From assembly GCF_009184395.1 (NCBI RefSeq), contig NZ_WEIC01000005.1, forward strand, positions 1-64,000: 64,000 bases of DNA, given 5' to 3'. The translations under genes and the position numbers were made by a program. The DNA comes from Amylibacter sp. SFDW26. GTDB taxonomy: Bacteria > Pseudomonadota > Alphaproteobacteria > Rhodobacterales > Rhodobacteraceae. The notes under the pieces are model-generated. The model was not told the origin of the DNA, made no database searches, and saw only the letters and a program-made list of their open reading frames with translations. Numbering within the stretch: the stretch's first letter is position 1; every line of letters begins with the position of its first letter. This document shows, piece by piece, positions 8,653 to 15,707 of this stretch.

Positions 8653-9642
8653 ATGTCGCCTGTAGAAGCCACGATAGCCACTACGCCCACGAAAAACTTT
8701 GTGTTTTTGCTGCTGGATCAATTCTCTATGATCGCTTTCACCAGCGCCATAGAACCCTTGCGCTTGGCAAACAGCTTTAACGACAAGCCGCTTTATTCAT
8801 GGACATTGGTGTCCGAAACAGGTGGCACAGCTGTGACATCCAGCAATATTGAAGTGAGTGTCAGTGGCAGTTTGGGCGAACTGAACCGTAATGATACAAT
8901 CATTGTGTGTGGTGGCGTTAATATCAAAGAGAACACCACACGCCCTGTTTTAAACTGGTTGCGCCGCGAAGCACGTAAAGGCATGGCTGTAGGTGGTTTG
9001 TGTACCGCATCCTATTCATTGGCAGCCGCTGGATTGTTGAACAACAAAAAATGCACCATCCATTGGGAAAACTACGACAGTTTCGAAGAAGAGTTCCCAG
9101 ATGTGGAACTGGTCAAAAGCGTTTTCACGGCAGAAGGCAATCGCTTTACATCTGCAGGTGGGACTGCTTCTGTGGATTTGATGTTAAAGTTAATAGGCGA
9201 TGATCACGGCCCAGAGATTACAAATTGGTGTGCCGATCAGATGATCTATAACTCGATGCGTACCGAGCATGATGAACCGCGCTTGTCTATTCCAACGCGT
9301 ATTGGTGTCCGCCATCCAAAATTGTCCAAAGTCATTCAAATGATGGAACAAAATATCGAAGAACCGATTTCACCATCCAACTTGGCAACAGATGTAGGTA
9401 TGTCGACGCGCCAATTGGAACGCTTGTTCCGCCGCTATTTGGACCGCTCACCCAAACGCTATTACATGGAATTACGCCTGCAAAAAGCACGTAATTTGCT
9501 GATGCAAACGGATATGTCCGTGATCAATGTCGCCCTTGCTTGCGGCTTTGCCTCGCCTTCGCATTTTTCCAAATGCTACCGAACGCAATATGAAACCACG
9601 CCGTACCGCGAGCGTGGGGCCGTACCCAACCGACCACAGTAA
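8653..9642 (+). CDS. GlxA/GbdR-type AraC transcriptional regulator
   Basis: A 329-aa regulator with an N-terminal DJ-1/PfpI-like domain (about 15-200, with CGGVNIKENT and the nucleophile-elbow-like GGLCTASYSLA) and a C-terminal AraC helix-turn-helix pair (about 225-320, with LATDVGMSTRQLERLFRRYL and VALACGFASPSHFSKCYR). Family members include GbdR, which activates glycine betaine and dimethylglycine catabolism in Pseudomonas. The 24-bp gap to a downstream dimethylglycine dehydrogenase-like gene makes that role likely here, but the effector is inferred. ATG 8653 is preferred over a TTG at 8623 because GGACA is upstream and the family starts near it. Confidence 0.9.
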   Translation: MSPVEATIATTPTKNFVFLLLDQFSMIAFTSAIEPLRLANSFNDKPLYSWTLVSETGGTAVTSSNIEVSVSGSLGELNRNDTIIVCGGVNIKENTTRPVLNWLRREARKGMAVGGLCTASYSLAAAGLLNNKKCTIHWENYDSFEEEFPDVELVKSVFTAEGNRFTSAGGTASVDLMLKLIGDDHGPEITNWCADQMIYNSMRTEHDEPRLSIPTRIGVRHPKLSKVIQMMEQNIEEPISPSNLATDVGMSTRQLERLFRRYLDRSPKRYYMELRLQKARNLLMQTDMSVINVALACGFASPSHFSKCYRTQYETTPYRERGAVPNRPQ

Positions 9643-9666
9643 TCCAGACCATCAGGAGCAACGCCG

Positions 9667-12081
9667 ATGAAAAAAACAACAAGAGTTTGTGTTATCGGAG
9701 GCGGCGTTGTTGGCTGTTCCGTTCTATATCACCTAACCAAGTTGGGTTGGTCAGATGTGATGTTGGTGGAACGGTCTGAGCTGACATCTGGATCGACATG
9801 GCATGCGGCTGGCGGCTTTCACACATTGAACGGCGATACCAATATGGCTGCTCTACAAGGCTATACCATTCGTTTGTATAAAGAGTTGGAAGAGCTGACA
9901 GGCATGTCTTGCGGCTTACACCATGTGGGTGGTGTGACTTTGGCGGATACTCCAGAGCGTATGGATATGATGTTGGCGGAACGTGCTAAACATCGGTTTA
10001 TGGGGCTGGATACGGAAATCGTGACGCCAGACGAGATACAGAAAATCTCACCTATCACCAATATCGAAGGTGTGATTGGCGGTTTATATGACCCTTTGGA
10101 TGGCCATCTTGACCCATCAGGCACCACACACGCCTATGCCAAGGCTGCGCGTATGGGTGGGGCAGAGATTGTTATCCATAATCCTGTGAAAGAAACCAAT
10201 CAACGCGCAGATGGCACATGGGATGTTGTGACGGAAAAAGGCACCATTCACGCAGAACACATTGTGAATGCAGGTGGTTTATGGGCACGTGAAGTTGGTG
10301 CAATGGCAGGTGTGTATTTGCCGCTTCACCCGATGGAACATCAGTATTTAGTGACCGAAGAAACACCAGAGGTTTATGAACGCGACAGTGAGTTGCCACA
10401 TGTGATGGATCCAGGCGGTGAAAGTTATCTGCGCCAAGAAGGGCGCGGGATTTGTATTGGCTTTTACGAACAACGCTGTGACCCATGGGCTGTGGATGGC
10501 ACACCACAAGATTTCGGGCATGAATTGCTGGAAAACAAACTGGACCGCATTTCTGAAAGCGTTGAATTTGCGTTCAACCGTTTCCCTGTGCTGCAACGCG
10601 CTGGCATCAAAACCATTATCAATGGCCCCTTCACATTCGCCCCTGACGGCAATCCTTTGGTTGGCCCTGTGCCAGGGCTGCGCAACTATTGGTCTGCTTG
10701 TGGTGTTATGGCAGGGTTCAGCCAAGGGGGCGGTGTTGGCCTGTCTTTGGCGCAATGGATGATCGAAGGTGAGGCAGAACGTGATGTTCATGCGATGGAC
10801 GTGGGTCGTTTTGGTGATTGGATTACACCAGATTACACACGCCCGAAAGTCGTGGAAAATTATCAACGTCGCTTCTCGGTCTCTTATCCGAATGAGGAAT
10901 TGCCCGTAGCCCGTGAATGGAACACCACGCCGATGTATGACATCTGGAAAGAACAAGGCGCTGTATTTGGTGCCCAGTTCGGCATGGAAGTGGTGAATTA
11001 TTTCGCTGCTGATGGTGAGGCAGATTATGAAACACCAACGTTCCGCCGCTCAAACGCGTTTGAGGCAACAGCGCGGGAAGTTATGGCCGTTCGTAATTCT
11101 GTTGGCATCAATGAAGTGCATAACTTTGGCAAATACCGTGTCACAGGTGCGGGATCACGTGCGTGGTTAGATCGTATTATGGCTGGACGTATTCCAAAGG
11201 TTGGGCGTATATCTTTGACACCAATGTTAAGTGCTAGAGGTAAGATATTAGGCGATTTTACAGTGACTTGCCTGTCTGAAGAGGAATTCCTTTTAACAGC
11301 CTCTTTCGGGATGCAAGCCATCCATATGCGGTATTTCGAACAGAATACTGATAATGGTGTAAGCATTGAAAACATCTCGACCAAACGCATAGGATTTCAA
11401 ATTGCAGGACCAAAAGCGCGTGATGTTTTAGCAGCTTGCACCAATGCTGACGTCAGCCATGATGCGTTTAAGTTTATGGATGCAAAACATATCGACTTGG
11501 GCGGCATCCCTGCCCTTGTGCAGCGTGTCAGTTATACAGGTGATCTGGGGTATGAGATTTATGTCGATGCCAATCAACAGGTTGCTTTGTATGAAACACT
11601 GTCAAAAGCTGGTGCAGAATTTAATATGAAACCGTTCGGAATGCGCGCCATGATGTCTTTGCGCTTGGACAAAGGGTTTGGGTCGTGGAATGCTGAGTTC
11701 AGTCCAGATTATCTGCCAGCGGAAACAGGCATGGATCGGTTTACATCTTACGATAAACCCGCGGACTTCATCGGTAAAGCCGCTGCAATTGCCGAACGGG
11801 ATGCAGGACCAACCCGTCATTTATGCACCTTTGAAGTGGATGCAGATGATACCGATGTGGGTGGATATGAACCTATTTGGGTGGATGGCAAGGTCGTTGG
11901 GTTCTGCACATCTGGTGGCTATTCACATTATGCGCAAAAATCGATCGCTTTTGCGTTCATTCCGAGCGATTTGGTGGATACAGATTTTTCTGCGAAAATC
12001 GAAATACTGGGAAAAATGTGTAAAGCCACACGTTTGGATACGGTTTTATTCGACCTAGAAAACAGCCGCATGCGTAGTTAA
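9667..12081 (+). CDS. Dimethylglycine/sarcosine dehydrogenase-like flavoprotein
   Basis: An 804-aa two-part enzyme. The N-terminal DAO/FAD domain (about 1-390) has the Rossmann GGGVVGCSV motif and GSTWHAAGG, in which His46 matches the residue that carries covalent FAD in dimethylglycine and sarcosine dehydrogenases. The C-terminal half (about 430-800) is a GcvT-like folate-binding domain. It probably oxidatively demethylates an N-methylated glycine and passes the methylene group to tetrahydrofolate. The GbdR-type regulator upstream points to betaine catabolism, but DMSP-demethylase-like relatives share this architecture, so the substrate is not proven. Start has AGGAGCAACGCCG upstream. Confidence 0.88.
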   Translation: MKKTTRVCVIGGGVVGCSVLYHLTKLGWSDVMLVERSELTSGSTWHAAGGFHTLNGDTNMAALQGYTIRLYKELEELTGMSCGLHHVGGVTLADTPERMDMMLAERAKHRFMGLDTEIVTPDEIQKISPITNIEGVIGGLYDPLDGHLDPSGTTHAYAKAARMGGAEIVIHNPVKETNQRADGTWDVVTEKGTIHAEHIVNAGGLWAREVGAMAGVYLPLHPMEHQYLVTEETPEVYERDSELPHVMDPGGESYLRQEGRGICIGFYEQRCDPWAVDGTPQDFGHELLENKLDRISESVEFAFNRFPVLQRAGIKTIINGPFTFAPDGNPLVGPVPGLRNYWSACGVMAGFSQGGGVGLSLAQWMIEGEAERDVHAMDVGRFGDWITPDYTRPKVVENYQRRFSVSYPNEELPVAREWNTTPMYDIWKEQGAVFGAQFGMEVVNYFAADGEADYETPTFRRSNAFEATAREVMAVRNSVGINEVHNFGKYRVTGAGSRAWLDRIMAGRIPKVGRISLTPMLSARGKILGDFTVTCLSEEEFLLTASFGMQAIHMRYFEQNTDNGVSIENISTKRIGFQIAGPKARDVLAACTNADVSHDAFKFMDAKHIDLGGIPALVQRVSYTGDLGYEIYVDANQQVALYETLSKAGAEFNMKPFGMRAMMSLRLDKGFGSWNAEFSPDYLPAETGMDRFTSYDKPADFIGKAAAIAERDAGPTRHLCTFEVDADDTDVGGYEPIWVDGKVVGFCTSGGYSHYAQKSIAFAFIPSDLVDTDFSAKIEILGKMCKATRLDTVLFDLENSRMRS

Positions 12082-12136
12082 ACGGTCTTTTCAACCTGTA
12101 TAAAACCTTTAAATTAAACGTAAAAAGGGGATGTAT

Positions 12137-12919
12137 ATGCTTACAGGACGCACAGCCGTAATTACAGGATCAACCAGTGGGATTGGTCGTGGTATCGCAT
12201 TGAAATTGGCGGCTGAAGGCGCGCAAATTATGATCAATGGTTTTGGCGACAAAGCTGACATTGATGCGTTGATTGCGGAATTGGAAAAATTATCTGGTAA
12301 ACGTGCGTTTTATTCAGATGCAGATATGACCGACCCTGATCAGATCGCGGAAATGATTAAAATGGCCGATGCCAAAATGGGCGGTGTCGATATTCTGATG
12401 AACAATGCAGGCATACAACACGTCAGCCCCGTCGAAGATTTTCCTGCTGATAAATGGGAACAGATCATTGCGATTAACCTAAGCTCTGCTTTTTACACGA
12501 CCAAAGCTGTGATTACAGGCATGAAGTCACGCGGTTGGGGGCGTATTATTAATCTGGCATCTGCCCATTCCTTGGTCGCATCACCCTATAAATCGGCTTA
12601 TGTCGCAGCCAAACACGGTATAGCTGGTTTGACCAAAACTGTCGCTTTAGAAGCGGCTGAATTTGGGGTCACAGTGAATGCTGTTTCACCTGGATATGTG
12701 CTGACGCCATTGGTGCAAGCCCAGATCGATGCCGTTGCCAAAGATCGCGGCATTAGTGAAGATGAAGCAAAGCTAGAAGGGTTTCTGGCGAAACACCCAA
12801 ACAAAGATTTTATCGAAGTGGATGATGTTGCAGCCACGGTTGTTTATTTATGCTCTGATGCTGCGAAAGGCATCACGGGGACGAATATATCCATGGATGG
12901 CGGATGGACGGCTGTTTGA
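12137..12919 (+). CDS. bdhA: D-3-hydroxybutyrate dehydrogenase
   Basis: A 260-aa short-chain dehydrogenase, probably oxidising D-3-hydroxybutyrate to acetoacetate with NAD in polyhydroxybutyrate or ketone-body breakdown. The TGSTSGIG cofactor motif (near 10), NNAGIQHV (near 89), catalytic Ser in SAHS, and YVAAK (Tyr-X3-Lys, near 155) are intact. The NAGIQHV and NAVSPGYVLTPLV segments are typical of the 3-hydroxybutyrate subgroup. ATG 12137 is preferred because AAAGGGG lies six bases before it; the ATG at 12131 abuts that site. It is 55 bp after the flavoprotein gene and may be co-transcribed, though no shared pathway is obvious. Confidence 0.9.
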   Translation: MLTGRTAVITGSTSGIGRGIALKLAAEGAQIMINGFGDKADIDALIAELEKLSGKRAFYSDADMTDPDQIAEMIKMADAKMGGVDILMNNAGIQHVSPVEDFPADKWEQIIAINLSSAFYTTKAVITGMKSRGWGRIINLASAHSLVASPYKSAYVAAKHGIAGLTKTVALEAAEFGVTVNAVSPGYVLTPLVQAQIDAVAKDRGISEDEAKLEGFLAKHPNKDFIEVDDVAATVVYLCSDAAKGITGTNISMDGGWTAV

Positions 12920-12994
12920 TGAAAAATCATCATAAATCCGAGTTATAATTCCTAAGGAATTACAAACACCCGTTAACATTTCCACCCTAGTTAA

Positions 12995-13024
12995 GAGGAT
13001 ACCTTCCACAACGAAAGTATCCTC
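12995..13024 (+). promoter_or_regulatory. Hairpin abutting a start codon
   Basis: Perfect 8-bp inverted repeat GAGGATAC / GTATCCTC with a 14-base spacer. The right arm ends at the base before ATG 13025. The left arm contains the only Shine-Dalgarno-like sequence (AGAGGA), which would be paired when the hairpin forms. There is no T-run, so it is unlikely to be the bdhA terminator. A translational control role is inference. Confidence 0.45.
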
Positions 13025-13342
13025 ATGTTCCTTAATTCTAAACTCCCGCTTCTTCTCTCTACTCTAGTACTCGCAAACTGCGGAGGCGCAGGTGAAGCTG
13101 TGATAAACCGTTTTGACACGGGCCAAGATATTTCCGATTTCATCGGCCCCTCTTCGGGTGACAATATAAAAATTAGCGCAGCACCTGCAAATGCATACGG
13201 TCAACATATGACCCTTGCGAACGGTTGTTCTTACTCACGTGCGCAAGCGCCGGGATACGCACCTACATGGCATCTTATTTTGAATCCACATCACCTTGGC
13301 CAACCAAATGCACACAAAGGCTGTGCTGCAATGTTGAGTTAA
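13025..13342 (+). CDS. Small predicted lipoprotein
   Basis: A 105-aa protein with a lipoprotein-like N-terminus: Lys6, a hydrophobic core, then a VLANC lipobox with Cys19 followed by GG. The Asn at -1 is atypical. The mature part contains three further cysteines or so and the segment NGCSYSRAQAPGYAPTWHLILNPHHLG, which looks like a Rhodobacterales-specific small exported protein; I do not recognise the family. The start codon is preceded directly by an 8-bp inverted repeat rather than a normal ribosome site. It converges on the sugar dehydrogenase gene with a 9-bp gap. Confidence 0.6.
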   Translation: MFLNSKLPLLLSTLVLANCGGAGEAVINRFDTGQDISDFIGPSSGDNIKISAAPANAYGQHMTLANGCSYSRAQAPGYAPTWHLILNPHHLGQPNAHKGCAAMLS

Positions 13343-13351
13343 TAATCCAGC

Positions 13352-14425
13352 TTAGTTTGGGGTCATTCGGTAAAGCACGCCATCGCCAACGGCCAAGAAA
13401 TAGATCGAGCCATCTGGGGCTTCGCGAATGTCGCGAATACGGTCATATTTCTTGGTGAATAAGCGTTCCTCACCCGTGATCCTATCCCCTTTGCGTTCAA
13501 GACGTGAAATCATATCGAATTTGAGTGAGCCCACAAAGATGTCACCTTTCCATTCAGGCCAAAGTTTACCCGAATAGATCATCATACCAGAGGGGGCGAT
13601 AGACGGATCCCAATAAAACTTGGGCTGTTCCATCCCATCTTTATGTGTGCCTTCGCCGATTTTACCACCCCTGTAATGAATACCGTATGAAATTACAGGC
13701 CAACCATAGTTTTTGCCGCGTTCAGGTTTGTTAACCTCATCGCCGCCTTTAGCACCATGGGCCACTGTCCATAACTGGCCTTGTAAGTCCAGAGTAGCGC
13801 CTTGGGGGTTCCGGTGGCCGATTGAATAGATTTCACCGCCACCATTTGGATTTACCCGAATAACCTTGCCATTATGGTGCTGCAAGCTTTGCGCTTTGGG
13901 GCGGTCACCACGATCACCAACCGTGACATATAGAAAACCATCTTTGCCTTCGACCACGCGCGATCCAAAGTGACGCCCCGCTTTACTGGCATGTATTTGA
14001 CGGTATAGAACCTTAAAATCAGAAATTTGGGTGCCATCAGCGGACAGCCGTGCGGTTCCCAATGCCGTCCCAGCGCCGCCTTTACGGGGTTCCGCATAGG
14101 TCAGATAAACTTTGCGGGTCTTGGAGAAATCACGTGCAATAACCACATCCAGTAATCCACCTTGCCCACTGGCCCAAACCTTTGGCACACCAGAGACCTC
14201 TTGCCGCTTGCCATTCTTAAAATGGATCAAAACGCCATCACGTTCTGTAATCAACAGGCCACCATCAGGCAGAACACCAACGGCCCAAGGGGCGTATAGA
14301 TCATCTAAAACTGGTTCAATTTTGACAGTTCCACTGTCATGCCGCATCACATCAGCAACGGACATGCCTGTTGAAAGGAATATCCCCGTACAAATTTGTA
14401 AAATGATGTGCCCAGTTTTCACCAT
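13352..14425 (-). CDS. PQQ-dependent aldose sugar dehydrogenase-like protein
   Basis: A 357-aa secreted six-bladed beta-propeller of the soluble glucose/aldose sugar dehydrogenase (YliI) family. It is expected to oxidise aldoses in the periplasm with PQQ as cofactor. A signal peptide occupies about residues 1-24. Family segments are [19 protein letters not shown] (about 46-64), GGLLDV, RHFGSR with the likely catalytic His, [11 protein letters not shown], and GAKGGDEVN. The start overlaps the end of the upstream glyoxalase-fold gene by 7 bp. No PQQ biosynthesis gene is in the window, so cofactor loading cannot be judged from here. Confidence 0.88.
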   Translation of the reverse strand: MVKTGHIILQICTGIFLSTGMSVADVMRHDSGTVKIEPVLDDLYAPWAVGVLPDGGLLITERDGVLIHFKNGKRQEVSGVPKVWASGQGGLLDVVIARDFSKTRKVYLTYAEPRKGGAGTALGTARLSADGTQISDFKVLYRQIHASKAGRHFGSRVVEGKDGFLYVTVGDRGDRPKAQSLQHHNGKVIRVNPNGGGEIYSIGHRNPQGATLDLQGQLWTVAHGAKGGDEVNKPERGKNYGWPVISYGIHYRGGKIGEGTHKDGMEQPKFYWDPSIAPSGMMIYSGKLWPEWKGDIFVGSLKFDMISRLERKGDRITGEERLFTKKYDRIRDIREAPDGSIYFLAVGDGVLYRMTPN

Positions 14426-14862
14426 TCACCCACATTATCCATAGAGGCCCAGGGTTCTGTCGGTTGCAAGGCATCACCTTGCTGAAGCAGTTCAATTGAT
14501 ACATTATCTGGCGACTTAATAAACGCCATTCGCCCATCACGTGGGGGGCGATTGATCGTAACACCTTTGTTCAGTAAATCATTACAGGCTTCGTATATAT
14601 TTGGCACTGAATAGGCCAAATGGCCCCAACTACGCCCTGTTTCCAATTTTTCATCGCTGTTCCAATTATACGTCAGCTCTAATTCAGGGGCATGATGTTC
14701 CGAGGAGCTTTCTTCGTCTTCTGATGCCGTTAAGAACACCAATGTAAATTTACCTTCCGGATATTCAGTGCGACTGCGTTCGATCAATCCAAATTTGTTG
14801 CACCAAAAATCCAAAGACGCGTCTAAATCACTGACGCGCACCATTGTATGTAAAAATTTCAT
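14419..14862 (-). CDS. VOC family protein, lactoylglutathione lyase-like
   Basis: A 147-aa vicinal-oxygen-chelate fold protein resembling glyoxalase I, which isomerises the methylglyoxal-glutathione hemithioacetal. Features are the first beta-alpha-beta-beta-beta module starting [19 protein letters not shown] (metal His5), the ELTYNWN strand (metal Glu), GHLAYSV (second metal His) and SIELLQ (second metal Glu). An acidic insert [13 protein letters not shown] (about 51-63) is slightly long for GloA. It overlaps the sugar dehydrogenase start by 7 bp, so the two genes are coupled. Confidence 0.87.
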   Translation of the reverse strand: MKFLHTMVRVSDLDASLDFWCNKFGLIERSRTEYPEGKFTLVFLTASEDEESSSEHHAPELELTYNWNSDEKLETGRSWGHLAYSVPNIYEACNDLLNKGVTINRPPRDGRMAFIKSPDNVSIELLQQGDALQPTEPWASMDNVGEW

Positions 14863-15032
14863 ACCATATCTCCTGTAATATTCACCAACATCATATCCAC
14901 GTGTTTACCTTTGTCCAATGACTTCGGCGGAGTTTCACCAATGAATTCCCCCCCCTATCCGTATATCCACTGAAAGGATCATGCTTGCGATAGAACTCGT
15001 GTATGGGTATTTTCAACAAAACGGGGGAAATC

Positions 15033-15323
15033 ATGGGTTTTTATCAGACGGTCACACTCGCATTCTGCATCGGCATGGCCGTTATATGGATCGCATCCAA
15101 ATTGCCTGTGTCGCAAAACCCGCTACAAAGGCCCCTTATCCTTTTGTCTGGTATTGCAATGATTGGCGTCATATTATGGCTGCTGTTGCAGATTTTCATT
15201 GGCCTGCCAAGCCTTGCTCAAACAGTAGATTTACCAGCGATTGGTCTTGGGTTATTGATCGCTTATGGCTTTGAAAATGCAAAAAACGCTCTAATTGAAC
15301 GAGCAAAAAACAAGTTCAAATAG
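15033..15323 (+). CDS. Small three-helix membrane protein
   Basis: A 96-aa hydrophobic protein with three predicted transmembrane helices (about 6-22, 32-54, 62-80) and a basic C-terminal tail. No family recognised. The start at 15033 is chosen because GGGGGAAATC stands just upstream; an in-frame ATG at 15003 has no such site. It is the last gene before the dusA insertion site, 48 bp upstream of the dusA stub, so it marks the host flank. Function unknown. Confidence 0.6.
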   Translation: MGFYQTVTLAFCIGMAVIWIASKLPVSQNPLQRPLILLSGIAMIGVILWLLLQIFIGLPSLAQTVDLPAIGLGLLIAYGFENAKNALIERAKNKFK

Positions 15324-15371
15324 CACTTCCCATATCTTGCTCTTGTGAACGCGCATGTTATAGGTCGATTT

Positions 15372-15446
15372 ATGCAGAAAACAGCCAAACACATCCTCAG
15401 CGTCGCCCCCATGATGGACTGGAGAGAAAGAGTAAATAACTCATAG
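15372..15446 (+). pseudogene. dusA: 5' stub of the original dusA (attL)
   Basis: The first 17 codons read MQKTAKHILSVAPMMDW, the start of tRNA-dihydrouridine synthase A. The frame then leaves the family (RERVNNS, stop at 15444-15446). The complete dusA at 31849 begins with a different ten residues but the same ILSVAPMMDW. This is what remains when an element inserts in the 5' end of dusA and supplies a replacement start. The host dusA promoter should lie in 15324-15371. Confidence 0.88.
15405..15423 (+). repeat. attL direct repeat in dusA stub
   Basis: Nineteen bases ending ATGATGGACTGGA, matching 31882-31900 with one mismatch (C versus G just before ATGATG). They encode APMMDW. The identical ATGATGGACTGGA core is the probable crossover region. 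Confidence 0.85.
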
Positions 15447-15460
15447 ATTTACGAGATCTT

Positions 15461-15480
15461 CTGTGCACCATCCGTGCAGT
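15461..15480 (+). repeat. GTGCA-type repeats at left island end
   Basis: Two adjacent copies, CTGTGCACCA and TCCGTGCAGT, lie 38 bases inside the left direct repeat. CCGTGCAGT recurs exactly at 31722-31730 and GTGCACCA at the right end too. They are candidate arm-type binding sites of the island integrase. Confidence 0.6.
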
Positions 15481-15666
15481 AATTGCTATCTGTTCAGTCA
15501 ATGTAGGGAAGGATATGAACATCCCCATTATCAGTAATTCTCACTCATTTATTCAAAATCGCGCAAAATTTATTAATCCTCAAGCAATCTGATCATATAA
15601 TAATGTTTTTTCATCCATAATCAAAACATAAGGTCAAATTATAACAACATTATCAATTATGAAGAC

Positions 15667-15693
15667 AAGGCATTTAAATTATCTAAATGCCTT
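15667..15693 (-). terminator. Hairpin downstream of flavoprotein-Prx gene
   Basis: Perfect 10-bp stem AAGGCATTTA / TAAATGCCTT with a 7-base loop, 15 bases beyond the stop of the minus-strand gene at 15708. The T-run on the minus strand is poor (GTCTTCAT), so termination may be partial or the hairpin may protect the mRNA 3' end. Confidence 0.6.
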
Positions 15694-15707
15694 GCGCAGT
15701 TTTTAAA

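Noticed and set aside
10348-10956. A 202-codon open frame on the minus strand inside the dimethylglycine dehydrogenase-like gene
   Set aside because: It is the shadow of an intact 804-aa gene on the plus strand; the translation resembles no protein.
15372-15446. A 24-aa small protein gene
   Set aside because: The first 17 codons are the start of DusA and the rest is read-through into the island, so it is a stub, not a gene.
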